The position numbers were made by a program, and so were the translations under genes. Under the pieces are notes generated by a model. That model saw only the letters and a program-made list of their open reading frames with translations, was not told where the DNA came from and made no database searches. From Pedobacter sp. MC2016-05 (lineage in GTDB: Bacteria; Bacteroidota; Bacteroidia; Sphingobacteriales; Sphingobacteriaceae), in NCBI RefSeq assembly GCF_026239735.1, contig NZ_JAPIVT010000006.1, positions 217,171 through 281,170 on the forward strand: a DNA stretch of 64,000 nt, read 5' to 3'. Below are positions 38,122-47,619 of the stretch, piece after piece (positions within the stretch are counted from its first letter, which is position 1; each line of letters starts with the position of its first letter).

Positions 38122-39438
38122 TTAATAACGATATTCGTCTGATTTGAATGGGCCTTCAACCGGAACGCCAATATAATCAGCCTGGTGTTGATCTAAAACA
38201 TCTAATTCTACACCGATTTTTTCTAAGTGTAAACGAGCAACTTTCTCATCTAAATACTTAGGTAAAACGTAAACTTTGTTTTCGTATTTATCTGTGTTAG
38301 TCCAAAGCTCTAATTGTGCTAAAGTTTGGTTGGTAAATGAGTTACTCATTACGAAACTTGGGTGACCAGTTGCGCAACCTAAGTTCACCAAACGACCTTC
38401 GGCCAATAAGATGATATCTTTACCTTCGATAGTATATTTATCTACCTGAGGTTTGATTTCAACTTTACTTGAACCATATTTTTCGTTTAACCAGGCAACA
38501 TCAATTTCGTTATCGAAGTGACCGATATTACAGACGATGGCTTTATCTTTCATGGTTAAGAAATGCTCGCCACGAACAATATCACGGTTACCAGTAGTGG
38601 TTACAATAATATCTGCTTCTTTAACGGCAGTAGCGAATTTTTTAACTTCGTAACCTTCCATTGCAGCTTGCAGAGCACAAATCGGGTCAATTTCAGTTAC
38701 AATTACACGTACACCCTGTGAACTTAAAGATTCTGCAGAACCTTTACCCACATCGCCATAACCGCAAACAACAGCTACTTTACCAGCCATCATTACGTCA
38801 GTTGCACGACGAATTGCATCAACTAATGATTCGCGACATCCGTATTTGTTATCGAATTTTGATTTAGTAACAGAATCGTTGACGTTAATTGCAGGTAAGT
38901 GCAATGTTCCGTTTTTCATTCTTTCGTATAAACGGTGAACACCAGTGGTGGTTTCTTCTGATAAACCTTTAATGCCAGCAATTAATTCTTGGTATTTATC
39001 AAAAACCATATTGGTTAAATCGCCACCATCATCTAAAATCATGTTTAGTGGTTGTTGCTCCGGACCAAAGTGTAAAGTTTGCTCAATACACCAGTCGAAT
39101 TCTTCTTCGTTTAAACCTTTCCAGGCATAAACCTGAATACCAGCAGCGGCAATTGCAGCAGCAGCATGATCTTGTGTTGAGAAAATATTGCAAGATGACC
39201 AGGTAACTTCAGCACCTAAAGCCACTAACGTTTCAATTAGAACAGCCGTTTGAATCGTCATATGCAGACAGCCTGCAATACGAGCACCTTTTAACGGTTG
39301 CATTGGGCCGAATTCTTTACGTAAACTCATTAAACCTGGCATTTCTGCTTCGGCTAATTCGATTTCTTTACGGCCCCATTCTGCCAGTGAAATGTCCTTA
39401 ACTTTGTAAGGGATATAAGTTGTCTCTACTGATGACAT
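38122..39438 (-). CDS. ahcY: Adenosylhomocysteinase (S-adenosylhomocysteine hydrolase)
   Basis: 438 residues. NAD-binding [17 protein letters not shown], substrate region [15 protein letters not shown] and the conserved C-terminus ending DEYRY (KSDEYRY here, like the canonical KPDHYRY). It splits SAH into homocysteine and adenosine in the methyl cycle. Monocistronic, with its own promoter and terminator. Confidence 0.98.
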   Translation of the reverse strand: MSSVETTYIPYKVKDISLAEWGRKEIELAEAEMPGLMSLRKEFGPMQPLKGARIAGCLHMTIQTAVLIETLVALGAEVTWSSCNIFSTQDHAAAAIAAAGIQVYAWKGLNEEEFDWCIEQTLHFGPEQQPLNMILDDGGDLTNMVFDKYQELIAGIKGLSEETTTGVHRLYERMKNGTLHLPAINVNDSVTKSKFDNKYGCRESLVDAIRRATDVMMAGKVAVVCGYGDVGKGSAESLSSQGVRVIVTEIDPICALQAAMEGYEVKKFATAVKEADIIVTTTGNRDIVRGEHFLTMKDKAIVCNIGHFDNEIDVAWLNEKYGSSKVEIKPQVDKYTIEGKDIILLAEGRLVNLGCATGHPSFVMSNSFTNQTLAQLELWTNTDKYENKVYVLPKYLDEKVARLHLEKIGVELDVLDQHQADYIGVPVEGPFKSDEYRY

Positions 39439-39462
39439 ATTTTATTTGTTTTAAATGTGGAA

Positions 39463-39494
39463 CAAAGTTACGGCATAGCTTTGTGAAAGCCAAA
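39463..39494 (-). promoter_or_regulatory. Promoter of ahcY
   Basis: On the minus strand TTTG (39491-39494), 20 bases, then TAACTTTG (39463-39470), an exact Bacteroidota promoter 25 bases before the ATG. The leader is thus very short and leaves no room for a SAH riboswitch downstream of it. Confidence 0.8.
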
Positions 39495-39756
39495 TAATTA
39501 AAAGAGCAAGGTGGTTTATAGAATGTAAAATAAAGGAGCGTTTCTAGAAAGATTTTGGAAAGTAAACTCAGCGTATTTTCGGCTACTTCAATCCCGCCAT
39601 ACACTGTAGCTCCGATAAAAAAATAGGAGGCTGCCGTTTCTGCCGGGTTTAAATTACCAACACCTGTATCACTTTTGTAAAACTGCACAATGTAAAACAA
39701 AACTTTGATTTTCAGTTTATTATTTCTTAAATTGATTCAACCAAATAAATCAATTT
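39495..39756. other. ahcY-CBS intergenic region with a structured-looking block
   Basis: No convincing gene. A 100-codon minus-strand frame covers it but overlaps ahcY and has no protein character. Around 39590-39655 the minus strand reads AACCCGGCAGAAACGGCAGC, CTCC, a T-rich loop, GGAG and GGCGGGATTGAAGTAGCCG, with short complementary blocks (CTCC/GGAG, CGGC/GCCG). It looks like a repeat or structured RNA rather than random spacer. Confidence 0.4.
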
Positions 39757-40185
39757 ATGAAAACAGTAAAACACCTTCTCGATACCAAACAAGCAAGAGT
39801 GATATCAGTACCTGAGAATATTTCAGTATTAGATGCGCTCAAAATAATGACAGAGAAAAACATAAGTGCCATGCTGGTGATGGAAAACGAAAAACTTACA
39901 GGTATTTTTACAGAACGCGACTATGCCCGAAAGATCATCCTTCAGGGTAAATCTTCAAAGGACACCCTGATCAAAGAAGTAATGACTGCTGATCCCATCA
40001 CCATTAATACCAGTGATTCCATTGACCATTGTATGCAACTCATGACCGAAGAGCACATTCGCCACTTACCTATTGTTGTAAACAGCGAAGTAAAAGGAAT
40101 GATGTCAATCGGCGATGTGGTAAAATTCATAATTGCCGACCAAAAGCAAACGATATCGCAGTTGGAAAGTTATATTAGTGGGTAA
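39757..40185 (+). CDS. CBS domain protein
   Basis: 142 residues made of a single CBS pair: first repeat ~15-60 (SVLDALKIMTEKNISAMLVM, GIFTERDYARKI), second ~75-135 (DPITINTSDSIDHCMQLMTE, HLPIVVNSEVKGMMSIGDVV). Such stand-alone pairs bind adenosine nucleotides or SAM as sensors. It is divergent from ahcY, so a link to SAM/adenosine sensing is possible but unproven. Confidence 0.93.
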   Translation: MKTVKHLLDTKQARVISVPENISVLDALKIMTEKNISAMLVMENEKLTGIFTERDYARKIILQGKSSKDTLIKEVMTADPITINTSDSIDHCMQLMTEEHIRHLPIVVNSEVKGMMSIGDVVKFIIADQKQTISQLESYISG

Positions 40186-40231
40186 ATAGAAAATGAAACG
40201 TTGAAGTTGAAAAGTTTAAAGTTTGGAGCAT

Positions 40232-40319
40232 AAACTTAAACCCTATCATTCCAACCAGCAAAATATAGCATTTTTGCTTTGCTTCGCTCAGAATGATAGG
40301 TTTAATCTTAAACTTTCAT
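40232..40319. repeat. Palindrome with CCTATCATTC arms
   Basis: AAACTTAAACCCTATCATTC (40232-40251) pairs with GAATGATAGGTTTAATCTTA (from 40291). The loop includes GCTTTGCTTCGCTCAGAATG, a fragment that resembles 38010-38035. Upstream, GAAGTTGAAAAGTTTAAAGTTTGG is a tandem of the same A/G-rich unit. It separates the convergent CBS and M28 genes and may end both transcripts. Confidence 0.6.
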
Positions 40320-40325
40320 GCCAGA

Positions 40326-41774
40326 CTATTTCCACCGCCATTCGCCAGCAATGGTAAGTGGCTCCTTTAAGTTTTGCGATTCTAGAAACGTTTTTAATTC
40401 TTCTTCGTTTTGTACGCCCACTGGAATTTTGGGCGTATTAGCTAAAGCATAAGTTAGCATAGCGCTATAACGAACGGTGTTTTTTAGTTCTTGCTCATCA
40501 ACTAGTTCAAAAGAGTCCCCATCAGAATGATAAAAAGGTCCGGAGTTATTTGGCAACTTTCCGCCAAAGCCACCGCCTGTCGGAATTCCTTCTAACATAA
40601 ATGGTTGGTGATCGCTATGCAAGCCGGCGCCCGCGTTGAACAGATTTTTGAAGCCGGAGTCAATTTTTACAATATTAGTACCCCAAGTCGTAAATAAATC
40701 TTTCATCTCAGCACGAGAGGTCGAAAATCCTTTGGGATCATTGGTCATGTCGTAATTCAGCATGAACTTAACCTGATTTAAGTTTTTATCTTTTTTCGCC
40801 TGATCGATATAGGCTTTGGAACCAAGTAACCCTTGCTCCTCGCCCATAAACAGCACAAATTCTACTGTTCGTTTCGTTTTTAAGTTTAACTTTTTAAAGG
40901 TACGGGCCATATCCATGATGGCAAACGAGCCGATCCCGTTATCAATGGCTCCAGTAGCTAAATCCCAGCTATCTAAATGCCCACCAATAACGATTTTATC
41001 TTTCGGCATTTCGGTTCCTTTGAAAGTAGCGATCACATTTCTTGCCTTAATTAAACCTGAAAAATTCGTCATGCCAATATGCGCCATTTGCGTTTGGCTT
41101 TTTAGTTTTTCTTTTAGCGCCATCCCATCTTCCAAACCAATACAAACCGCAGGAATTGGAATAAGTTTACCCGTAACAGATGCTGTGCCCGTTAACAAAA
41201 CACCATCTTTTACGGTATTAATAATGATTACCCCAATGGCACCATATTTAGTAGCAATGGCAGTTTTTTCTGAACGATGCAATGATTTTGTTCCGGCTGG
41301 AGAACCTGGCAAAACACCAAGATAAATCAAGGCGATTTTTCCTTTAAATTTTGAAGGATTGTTTTGATAATCCATCTCCAACCCATTTCCGGCATCAACA
41401 ATTTCTGCAGTTGTATTTGCACTAACAGGAGAATGTGCTAAAGTAACGGCCTTAACTTTCGCTAAACTATTCTTGTCCGCACCAATTTCTACATCAATTG
41501 TTTTCCTTGCCCAACTCTCCACTTCAAAAGGTTGGAACTTTACTTCGCAACCGTAAGATTTTAATAAGCCGTATGCATATTGCTCTGCCTTTGCTCCATT
41601 AGCTGAGCCCGTTAAACGGTGCCCGATATTTTCAGTTTCGTACTTAAGTGTTTGATATGCTTTGGAATTTTGTTGAACTTCGGTATTGATTTTAGCGAAA
41701 ACGCCGCCGAATTGATCTTGAGCATTTGCTAACAAAGCACTACAAAGAAGTGCAGCTGATAAAAGGTATTTCAT
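40326..41774 (-). CDS. Secreted M28 family metallopeptidase
   Basis: 482 residues from the ATG at 41774 (MKYLLSAALLCSALLANAQ signal peptide). A PA (protease-associated) insert around 140-230 and a C-terminal M28 domain with zinc ligands in GGHLDSWDLATGAIDNGIG and the catalytic pair in MGEEQGLLGS, plus a late GLHSDHQPF histidine. Resembles glutamate carboxypeptidase/aminopeptidase-type enzymes. Likely periplasmic or outer-membrane associated amino- or carboxypeptidase. Confidence 0.93.
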   Translation of the reverse strand: MKYLLSAALLCSALLANAQDQFGGVFAKINTEVQQNSKAYQTLKYETENIGHRLTGSANGAKAEQYAYGLLKSYGCEVKFQPFEVESWARKTIDVEIGADKNSLAKVKAVTLAHSPVSANTTAEIVDAGNGLEMDYQNNPSKFKGKIALIYLGVLPGSPAGTKSLHRSEKTAIATKYGAIGVIIINTVKDGVLLTGTASVTGKLIPIPAVCIGLEDGMALKEKLKSQTQMAHIGMTNFSGLIKARNVIATFKGTEMPKDKIVIGGHLDSWDLATGAIDNGIGSFAIMDMARTFKKLNLKTKRTVEFVLFMGEEQGLLGSKAYIDQAKKDKNLNQVKFMLNYDMTNDPKGFSTSRAEMKDLFTTWGTNIVKIDSGFKNLFNAGAGLHSDHQPFMLEGIPTGGGFGGKLPNNSGPFYHSDGDSFELVDEQELKNTVRYSAMLTYALANTPKIPVGVQNEEELKTFLESQNLKEPLTIAGEWRWK

Positions 41775-42272
41775 GAATATGATTTGCTGATTGATGGGTT
41801 GAAAGTACAAATTTTACGGTTAGCTATTAAGCTGTAACGTTTATTTTGCTTTTGGATTAATGTATTCTCTTGAAATTCTGCGAAAATCAGCGTGATCTGC
41901 GGGAGACCTTAGTGCAAATAGATATTACTGGTTTTAGCGAATAATATTTCCCGCAGATTTAATAGGATTTTCGCAGATTAAAAACGGTTACACAATTATC
42001 CTTTCGATTTTCAAGGATACTTAACGTAACCTTAAGGAGAACTGAATTATATAAACTGATTGAAATGGCAGCCCCCGATTTTCTCGGGGCTATAAATAAA
42101 AGCAGGACTAAGTTTCAAATGAAATACCGCCTTTGCTTTCCTAAACCTCTATAATCGTACAAGAAAATTTAGCTTCAGAGCAATGAGCTTTAAATAGCTC
42201 TCGCATTCTTGATTTGAATAAGCTGTACCATAAAAGAAATGTAAGGAGATATAAGATTTAGCGCTGGGAAAA
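41775..42272. repeat. Gene-free region with an ATCTGCG palindrome
   Basis: No ORF in ~500 bases. Arm 41874-41906 (AATTCTGCGAAAATCAGCG, then ATCTGCGGGAGA) is mirrored at 41947-41979 (TTTCCCGCAGATTT, then GGATTTTCGCAGATT) with one or two indels. The unit ATCTGCG(A/G) is repeated twice in each arm. The remainder, including CCCCGATTTTCTCGGGG at 42072-42088, a small 7-bp hairpin, has no recognisable feature. Confidence 0.65.
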
Positions 42273-43322
42273 CTATTGATGGGTTGCATTCTTCTTCGGG
42301 AAAACCAATGATGCCACAATACTGATCACCAGAATACTCAAAATCACAATTAATGAATGTTGCGTGGTGAAACCCAATTTCTCTAAATAAACGTGACCCA
42401 ACATTTTTACCCCAATAAATGCCAATAAAACAGCCAAACCTGCTTTTAAATAATGGAATTTATGGATAATGTTAACCAGTAAGAAAAACATTGACCGCAA
42501 ACCCATAATGGCAAAAATATTAGAGAAAAACACAATATAAGGGTCTTTAGTCACCGCGAAAATTGCTGGAATAGAATCGACAGCAAATAATAAATCGGTA
42601 AATTCTACTATGAGTAAGACCAAAAATAATGGCGTAACGAATCTTTTATGGTTAATGGTGACGAAAAAGTTCTTGCCCTCGTATTTTGGATGGATAGAGA
42701 ATATTTTCGATGCCCATTTCACCACCGGATGATTTTCTGGATCTATCTTTTCTTCTCCTTTGCTGAAGAACATTTTTATACCGGTAAAAACTAGAAACGC
42801 ACCAAACAGATACAAGATCCATGCAAACTTTGCAATAAGCGCTGCACCAACAAAAATAAAGATAAAACGCATGATGATAGCGCCCAGGATACCCCAAAAT
42901 AAAACGCGATGATAATACTTCTCTTCCACCGCAAATGCAGAAAATATCAATACAATAACAAAGATATTATCAACAGATAAGGCATACTCAATTACATAAC
43001 CAGTTAAAAATTCCAATCCTAAATTTTGCCTGTACGTAGAGAGACTGGCCTGGAAATCATTAGCATTTAAGGTAATATGGTGTTGATGCTTGGTTACAAT
43101 TTCTTGTAAATGGGCAAAATCCCTTATTCCATGCAGCTGATGACCTTCGGTAAGTAGAAGAAAGTAGAAACCGATGGCTAAACCAACCATGATAACACTC
43201 ATGATACCTGCCTGTTTCAGACTGATTACATGTTCCTTTTTACTAAAAAGACCCAAATCTAAGGCCAGTACCAGCACAATAAATAAAAGGAAACCTAAAC
43301 TGAAGAGTAATTCGCTGCTCAT
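42273..43322 (-). CDS. TerC family integral membrane protein (Alx-like)
   Basis: 349 residues with about nine membrane helices. TerC hallmarks: LALDLGLFSKKEHVISLKQA, EFLTGYVIEYALSVDNIFVI and EFTDLLFAVDSIPAIFAVT, with acidic residues inside helices thought to bind metal. The family exports Mn2+ or works in tellurite/pH stress. Its start overlaps the stop of the polyprenyl synthase by one base (TAATG), implying coupling. Confidence 0.93.
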   Translation of the reverse strand: MSSELLFSLGFLLFIVLVLALDLGLFSKKEHVISLKQAGIMSVIMVGLAIGFYFLLLTEGHQLHGIRDFAHLQEIVTKHQHHITLNANDFQASLSTYRQNLGLEFLTGYVIEYALSVDNIFVIVLIFSAFAVEEKYYHRVLFWGILGAIIMRFIFIFVGAALIAKFAWILYLFGAFLVFTGIKMFFSKGEEKIDPENHPVVKWASKIFSIHPKYEGKNFFVTINHKRFVTPLFLVLLIVEFTDLLFAVDSIPAIFAVTKDPYIVFFSNIFAIMGLRSMFFLLVNIIHKFHYLKAGLAVLLAFIGVKMLGHVYLEKLGFTTQHSLIVILSILVISIVASLVFPKKNATHQ

Positions 43323-44293
43323 TATTTTTTACGTTCGGTAGTGTAAAGTACTAATTGTTCTAAGCCAGTTCTGGCTTCTCCTGCATCAAATTGATGCAAA
43401 ATATCAAATGCAGCATTCTGGTATTCCAGCATTTTTTGGTTGGCATAATAAACACCTTGTTGTGCATTAACAAAATCGATAATCTGTTGAATCTTTAACG
43501 GGTCATCCTGATGGTTTTTCACCAGATTGATTATCCGTTTTCTATCTGCTTTGTCAGCCTTATTTAACGCGTATATTAATGGCAAAGTCACTTTTTTCTC
43601 TTTAATATCAATTCCTAATGGCTTGCCTACGTCATCCGTACCAAAATCAAAAGTGTCATCTTTAATTTGAAAAGCAATTCCAACTTTTTCGCCAAATAGG
43701 CGCATCTTTTCAATTATCTCATCACTTGCACCAGCAGAAGCTGCCCCGGCAGCACAACAGGATGCAATTAAAGATGCCGTTTTCTGCCTGATTACATCGA
43801 AATACAACTCTTCCGAAATATCCATTTTACGCACTTTTTCTACCTGCAACAACTCACCCTCGCTCATTTGCTTTACTGCCTCTGATACAATTTGTAACAA
43901 TCTGTGTTCGTTATTGTTTACAGAAAGTAGCAAACCTTTGGCCAGCAAATAATCACCTACCAAAACCGCAATTTTATTCTTCCATAACGCATTAATAGAG
44001 AAAAAACCACGGCGCTCGTAAGCATTGTCAACCACATCATCATGCACCAGTGTTGCCGTGTGTAAAAGTTCAACCAGAGCAGCACCACGGTGGGTAGATT
44101 CTGTGATTCCGCCGCCCAGTTTCGCTGCAAAAAACACGAACATCGGTCGCATTTGTTTGCCCTTTTGCTTTACAATATAATGGGTAATCCTATCCAGCAA
44201 TGGAGCATCGCTGTGCATAGAATCTTTAAAGGTTTTTTCAAACGCTTTAATATCGGCTGCTATAGGTTTTTTTATCTGATCGATTCCCGGCAT
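43322..44293 (-). CDS. Polyprenyl (octaprenyl-type) diphosphate synthase
   Basis: 323 residues from the ATG at 44293 (MPGIDQIKKPIAADIKAFEK). A longer frame to 44488 runs through a dispersed repeat and is rejected. First aspartate-rich motif LVHDDVVDNAYERRG, second FQIKDDTFDFGTDD. It elongates isoprenoid diphosphates; in Bacteroidota the product is normally the menaquinone side chain. Chain length cannot be fixed from sequence alone. Confidence 0.94.
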   Translation of the reverse strand: MPGIDQIKKPIAADIKAFEKTFKDSMHSDAPLLDRITHYIVKQKGKQMRPMFVFFAAKLGGGITESTHRGAALVELLHTATLVHDDVVDNAYERRGFFSINALWKNKIAVLVGDYLLAKGLLLSVNNNEHRLLQIVSEAVKQMSEGELLQVEKVRKMDISEELYFDVIRQKTASLIASCCAAGAASAGASDEIIEKMRLFGEKVGIAFQIKDDTFDFGTDDVGKPLGIDIKEKKVTLPLIYALNKADKADRKRIINLVKNHQDDPLKIQQIIDFVNAQQGVYYANQKMLEYQNAAFDILHQFDAGEARTGLEQLVLYTTERKK

Positions 44294-44398
44294 TAAGTCG
44301 AAAAATTTTGATTGCAAACTTAAGCTAATTTCCCATAAAAAGTGAATCAATAACGTTAATATTAAGGATTTGAAAAGCATCGGAAGTGCCATAAACTG

Positions 44399-44463
44399 CT
44401 TCCGTCCTGCGCTCCGCTTTACTTCTCCCAATGAAGAATTGGGATTCGTGTTCGCTCCGATCA
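44399..44463 (-). repeat. Dispersed ~64-nt repeat, copy 2
   Basis: On the minus strand: GGAGCGAACACGAATCCC, TTCTTCATTGGGAGAAGTAA and AGCGGAGCGCAGGACGGAAG, aligning with 37846-37909 in the same block order. CCCAAT/ATTGGG closes a small hairpin around TCTTC. It lies in the leader of the polyprenyl synthase gene and explains the spurious N-terminal extension of that frame. Confidence 0.6.
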
Positions 44464-44575
44464 GGTTTAACAACATCAGTCTGTGCAATAAATCCCCTCG
44501 AAAGCCAAACCATTATTTAATATATTCTTTGTTATTTCGGCTAAACCGCTACATTTAATCCAGTAATTTGTTATA

Positions 44576-45607
44576 ATGAAAAGGCGTTACAAAGTTCTAT
44601 TCGGGGTTTCAGCACTGTTGGTTATTAGCTATTTGCTTGGCCCAAAACCAAAAAAACCATTGTATAACGCAGCGTTAATACAAGTTCCGGAATTGAATGA
44701 GCTGGAGGGCTATGTTCAAAATATTGAGCAACTTAATAAAATTAAGCCGGGCAATGAAGCAGAAATTATTTGGGCTAATGGCGCACACCAGCAAACCGAA
44801 TATGCAGTAGTTTATTTACATGGATTTTCTGCATCAAAAACTGAAGGAAACCCGGTTCACTTGAATTTAGCAAAGGCGATTGGCGCCAACTTATACCTAT
44901 CACGATTAGCCGATCACGGTATTGATACCATTGCACCTATGCAAAATTTTACTGCTAACCGATTGTGGGAAAGTAGTAAATTAGCCTATGCCATCGGCAA
45001 GAAACTGGGTAAAAAGGTAATTCTTATTGGCACTTCTACGGGTGGTACAGTTGCGTTAAAATTAGCGGCAACCTACCCAGAGATTAATAGTTTAATCTTA
45101 CTTTCTCCGAATGTGGCCATAAACGATAAAAATGCCTGGTTGTTAAATAATCCATGGGGTTTACAAATTGCCAGAAAAGTGGTTGGAGGCGACGAAAGAA
45201 AAGTGGAGGGTAGAACTGACGAATATCGAAAATACTGGTACACCAATTACCGGATAGAATCTTTGGTAGAACTACAGGAATTTATTGAAGGAACGATGAC
45301 CAGAAACACCTTCCAAAAAGTAAAACAACCTGTACTGATGTTATATTACTACAAAAGCTTAACAGAGCAAGATCCGGTTGTACGCGTAGATGCGATGTTA
45401 AAGATGTTTACTGAGTTAGGCACCCCAGATCATTTGAAGCAGAAAATAGCCATTCCAGGAGCCGGTAATCATGTTTTGGGTTCATATCTTACCTCAAAAG
45501 ATTTACCAAGTGTAGAAACTGCTATCCATAACTTTGTAGAAAATATTTTAAAACTGCAGCTGAAACATCCTTTACCTATCGCTGAGGAAGAAATTAATCC
45601 TGTATAA
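44576..45607 (+). CDS. Alpha/beta hydrolase (secreted or membrane-anchored)
   Basis: 343 residues. An N-terminal hydrophobic helix (VLFGVSALLVISYLLG) acts as signal/anchor. Oxyanion region VVYLHGFSASKTEG, nucleophile elbow LIGTSTGGTVAL (serine in GTSTGG) and a terminal histidine in GAGNHVLGS complete a plausible triad. Substrate unknown; probably a carboxylester hydrolase. 23 bases before the next esterase gene. Confidence 0.88.
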   Translation: MKRRYKVLFGVSALLVISYLLGPKPKKPLYNAALIQVPELNELEGYVQNIEQLNKIKPGNEAEIIWANGAHQQTEYAVVYLHGFSASKTEGNPVHLNLAKAIGANLYLSRLADHGIDTIAPMQNFTANRLWESSKLAYAIGKKLGKKVILIGTSTGGTVALKLAATYPEINSLILLSPNVAINDKNAWLLNNPWGLQIARKVVGGDERKVEGRTDEYRKYWYTNYRIESLVELQEFIEGTMTRNTFQKVKQPVLMLYYYKSLTEQDPVVRVDAMLKMFTELGTPDHLKQKIAIPGAGNHVLGSYLTSKDLPSVETAIHNFVENILKLQLKHPLPIAEEEINPV

Positions 45608-45630
45608 TTGACGCCTAAAGCCATAAAATA

Positions 45631-46443
45631 ATGAGAGTTCTTTTTTCAATCCTTTTTCTTTTTACTGCGAATTTTGTTTCTGCACAAAACACAAAGCCCA
45701 ATCAATCTTTCGAAATCGGTAAAATCGAAGAAATTCATTCAGCTATTTTAAATGAAACCAGAACATTAAATATTTATCTGCCGGCTGGATATTCGGCCGA
45801 TACTTTGAAAACATGCCCTGTAATTTATCTTTTAGATGGATCTGCAAATGAAGATTTTATACACATCGCCGGCCTCGTTCAGTTCTTAACCATGATTGAG
45901 AAAATTCCTCCAACCATTGTTGTAGGCATTGCTAATGTAGATAGGAAGCGTGACTTCACCTTTCCAACAACCATTAAAAAAGATCTGCTGGATTTTCCAA
46001 CCACAGGTTTTTCGACAAATTTCATTTCTTTTATTGAGGAAGAATTGCAACCCTTCATCCATTCTAAATACAGTACAAGTAGATCGAAAACCATTATAGG
46101 GCAATCGCTAGGCGGATTACTGGCTACAGAAATTTTATTAAAGAAACCGCAGCTTTTCTCCAATTACCTGATTGTAAGTCCGAGTCTTTGGTGGAATAAT
46201 GAATCGTTGCTCCGCAACCCATTAACAGAAATAAATAAAACTGACAGCAGAAAAGTTTATATAGCTGTTGGCAAAGAAGGCCAAAAGATGGAAGCTGATG
46301 CTAAAAACCTCGCTGACTTGATTCGGTTGAATAAAAAAATATCATTGAAGTTCACTCCTTTACCAAAAGAGAACCACCTCACTATTTTGCACAACGGCGC
46401 CTATCAAGGTCTGGAATTCTTATTTGATGCTAAGGCAAATTAA
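45631..46443 (+). CDS. Esterase of the Fes/IroE-like alpha/beta hydrolase family
   Basis: 270 residues, signal peptide ending VSAQ. The pattern NIYLPAGYSADTLKTCPVIY, LLDGSANEDFIH, nucleophile motif IIGQSLGGLLATEI and SPSLWWNNESLL is typical of the enterochelin-esterase-like D family. The catalytic histidine is in KENHLTILH. No siderophore genes are near, so a general periplasmic esterase is likelier. Its 3' end overlaps the convergent gene by 4 bases. Confidence 0.88.
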   Translation: MRVLFSILFLFTANFVSAQNTKPNQSFEIGKIEEIHSAILNETRTLNIYLPAGYSADTLKTCPVIYLLDGSANEDFIHIAGLVQFLTMIEKIPPTIVVGIANVDRKRDFTFPTTIKKDLLDFPTTGFSTNFISFIEEELQPFIHSKYSTSRSKTIIGQSLGGLLATEILLKKPQLFSNYLIVSPSLWWNNESLLRNPLTEINKTDSRKVYIAVGKEGQKMEADAKNLADLIRLNKKISLKFTPLPKENHLTILHNGAYQGLEFLFDAKAN

Positions 46444-47402
46444 TTGATGATATTGCGGATAATCATCTCGGCATGTACTCTTGAATTTTCGATAAAGAGT
46501 TTGTGTGTATCCAATCCTCCACAAACCACACCGGCCAAATAGAGACCTTTGACATTGGTTTCCATGGTGTCTTGATTATAAATCGGACAGAGACTTTCCG
46601 GCAAATCAATTCCAAACCTTTTCAACATCGAAAAATTTGGCTGGTAACCTGTCATCGCGATTACAAAATCATTGGCAATTGTTTTAACACCATCAGGCGT
46701 TTTAATATCAACTTCGCCTTCTCTAATTTCGAGTAATTCTGAATGGAAATGAGCAGTGATTGCTCCTTCTTTAATTCTGTTTTCAATATCCGGACGAACC
46801 CAATATTTTACATGAGGACCCATTTCGCCGCTGCGAACCACCATTGTAACATTTGCCCCTTTACGGTAAGTTTCTAAGGCAGCATCAACGCCAGAATTAT
46901 TTGCTCCAACTACTACCACATTTTGAAAGGCATACAAATGCGGATCTTTGTAATAATGAGTTACTTTGGGCAAATCTTCGCCAGGGATATTCATTAATAA
47001 CGGAACGTCATAAAATCCTGTGGCTACCACTACATTTTTCGCAGTATAACTTGCCTTTGTCGTACTGACTTCAAAGTCCTCACCTTGTTTCAAAACCTGT
47101 TTAACTGTTTCAAAAAGGTTGATCTTTAAATCGAACTTTTCAGCAACTCTACGATAATATTCAACGGCTTCGTTGCGATTTGGTTTCGGGTTGATGGTAA
47201 CAAAGGGCGTATCACCAATCTCCAGCTTTTGAGACGTGGAAAAGAATGTCATGAAAACCGGATAGTTAAAAAGGCTATTTACCAAAGCACCCTTTTCAAT
47301 AATCAGGTAGCTCAAATTAGCCTTCTGCGCTTCAATTGCACAAGCCATTCCAATCGGCCCAGCGCCAATGATGATGATATCGTATTGATGTGATTTTGTC
47401 AA
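46440..47402 (-). CDS. ypdA: YpdA-like thiol disulfide reductase (bacillithiol disulfide reductase family)
   Basis: 320 residues. FAD site IIIIGAGPIGMACAIEAQKA, second nucleotide motif VVVGANNSGVDAALETYRKG and the diagnostic FFSTSQKLEIGDTPFVT. The last fits the family that reduces bacillithiol disulfide with NADPH, without a CxxC pair. The only possible start is TTG at 47402, as a TAA lies two codons upstream. It is followed upstream on the same strand by a CstB-like gene, a sensible metabolic partner. Confidence 0.86.
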   Translation of the reverse strand: MTKSHQYDIIIIGAGPIGMACAIEAQKANLSYLIIEKGALVNSLFNYPVFMTFFSTSQKLEIGDTPFVTINPKPNRNEAVEYYRRVAEKFDLKINLFETVKQVLKQGEDFEVSTTKASYTAKNVVVATGFYDVPLLMNIPGEDLPKVTHYYKDPHLYAFQNVVVVGANNSGVDAALETYRKGANVTMVVRSGEMGPHVKYWVRPDIENRIKEGAITAHFHSELLEIREGEVDIKTPDGVKTIANDFVIAMTGYQPNFSMLKRFGIDLPESLCPIYNQDTMETNVKGLYLAGVVCGGLDTHKLFIENSRVHAEMIIRNIIN

Positions 47403-47430
47403 TTTTTATGATTTAAAAGATAATAGAGAT

Positions 47431-47616
47431 TTGGAAATGGGAAATAGATGAAGTTGCTTATTTCTATGGAAATAGGAAATAGATAAGTAATTATGTCAAT
47501 TTACTTCTCAATAGGAATTTGTAAATAGGTATAAACAAATGTTATAATCAAACACATTAAATGAAATATATGCATTTCCCATATGCGTATATCTATTCTC
47601 TATTTCCCATTTCCCC
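47431..47616. repeat. Palindromic region with GGAAATGGGAAATAG arms
   Basis: 47431-47447 and the reverse complement of 47600-47616 agree at 15 of 17 bases. The interior repeats the unit again (GGAAATAGGAAATAGATAAG at 47468-47487). The 217-base gap between the CstB-like and YpdA-like genes holds no ORF. Confidence 0.6.
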
Positions 47617-47619
47617 ATA

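Noticed and set aside
39398..39700. 100-codon minus-strand frame upstream of ahcY
   Set aside because: It overlaps the ahcY start and covers its promoter; no domain or composition supports coding.
39439..39756. SAH or SAM riboswitch upstream of ahcY
   Set aside because: The promoter at 39463-39494 leaves a leader of only about 20-25 bases, too short for an aptamer.
44294..44488. 65-residue N-terminal extension of the polyprenyl synthase
   Set aside because: It is encoded by the dispersed repeat at 44399-44463; family members begin near the internal ATG at 44293.
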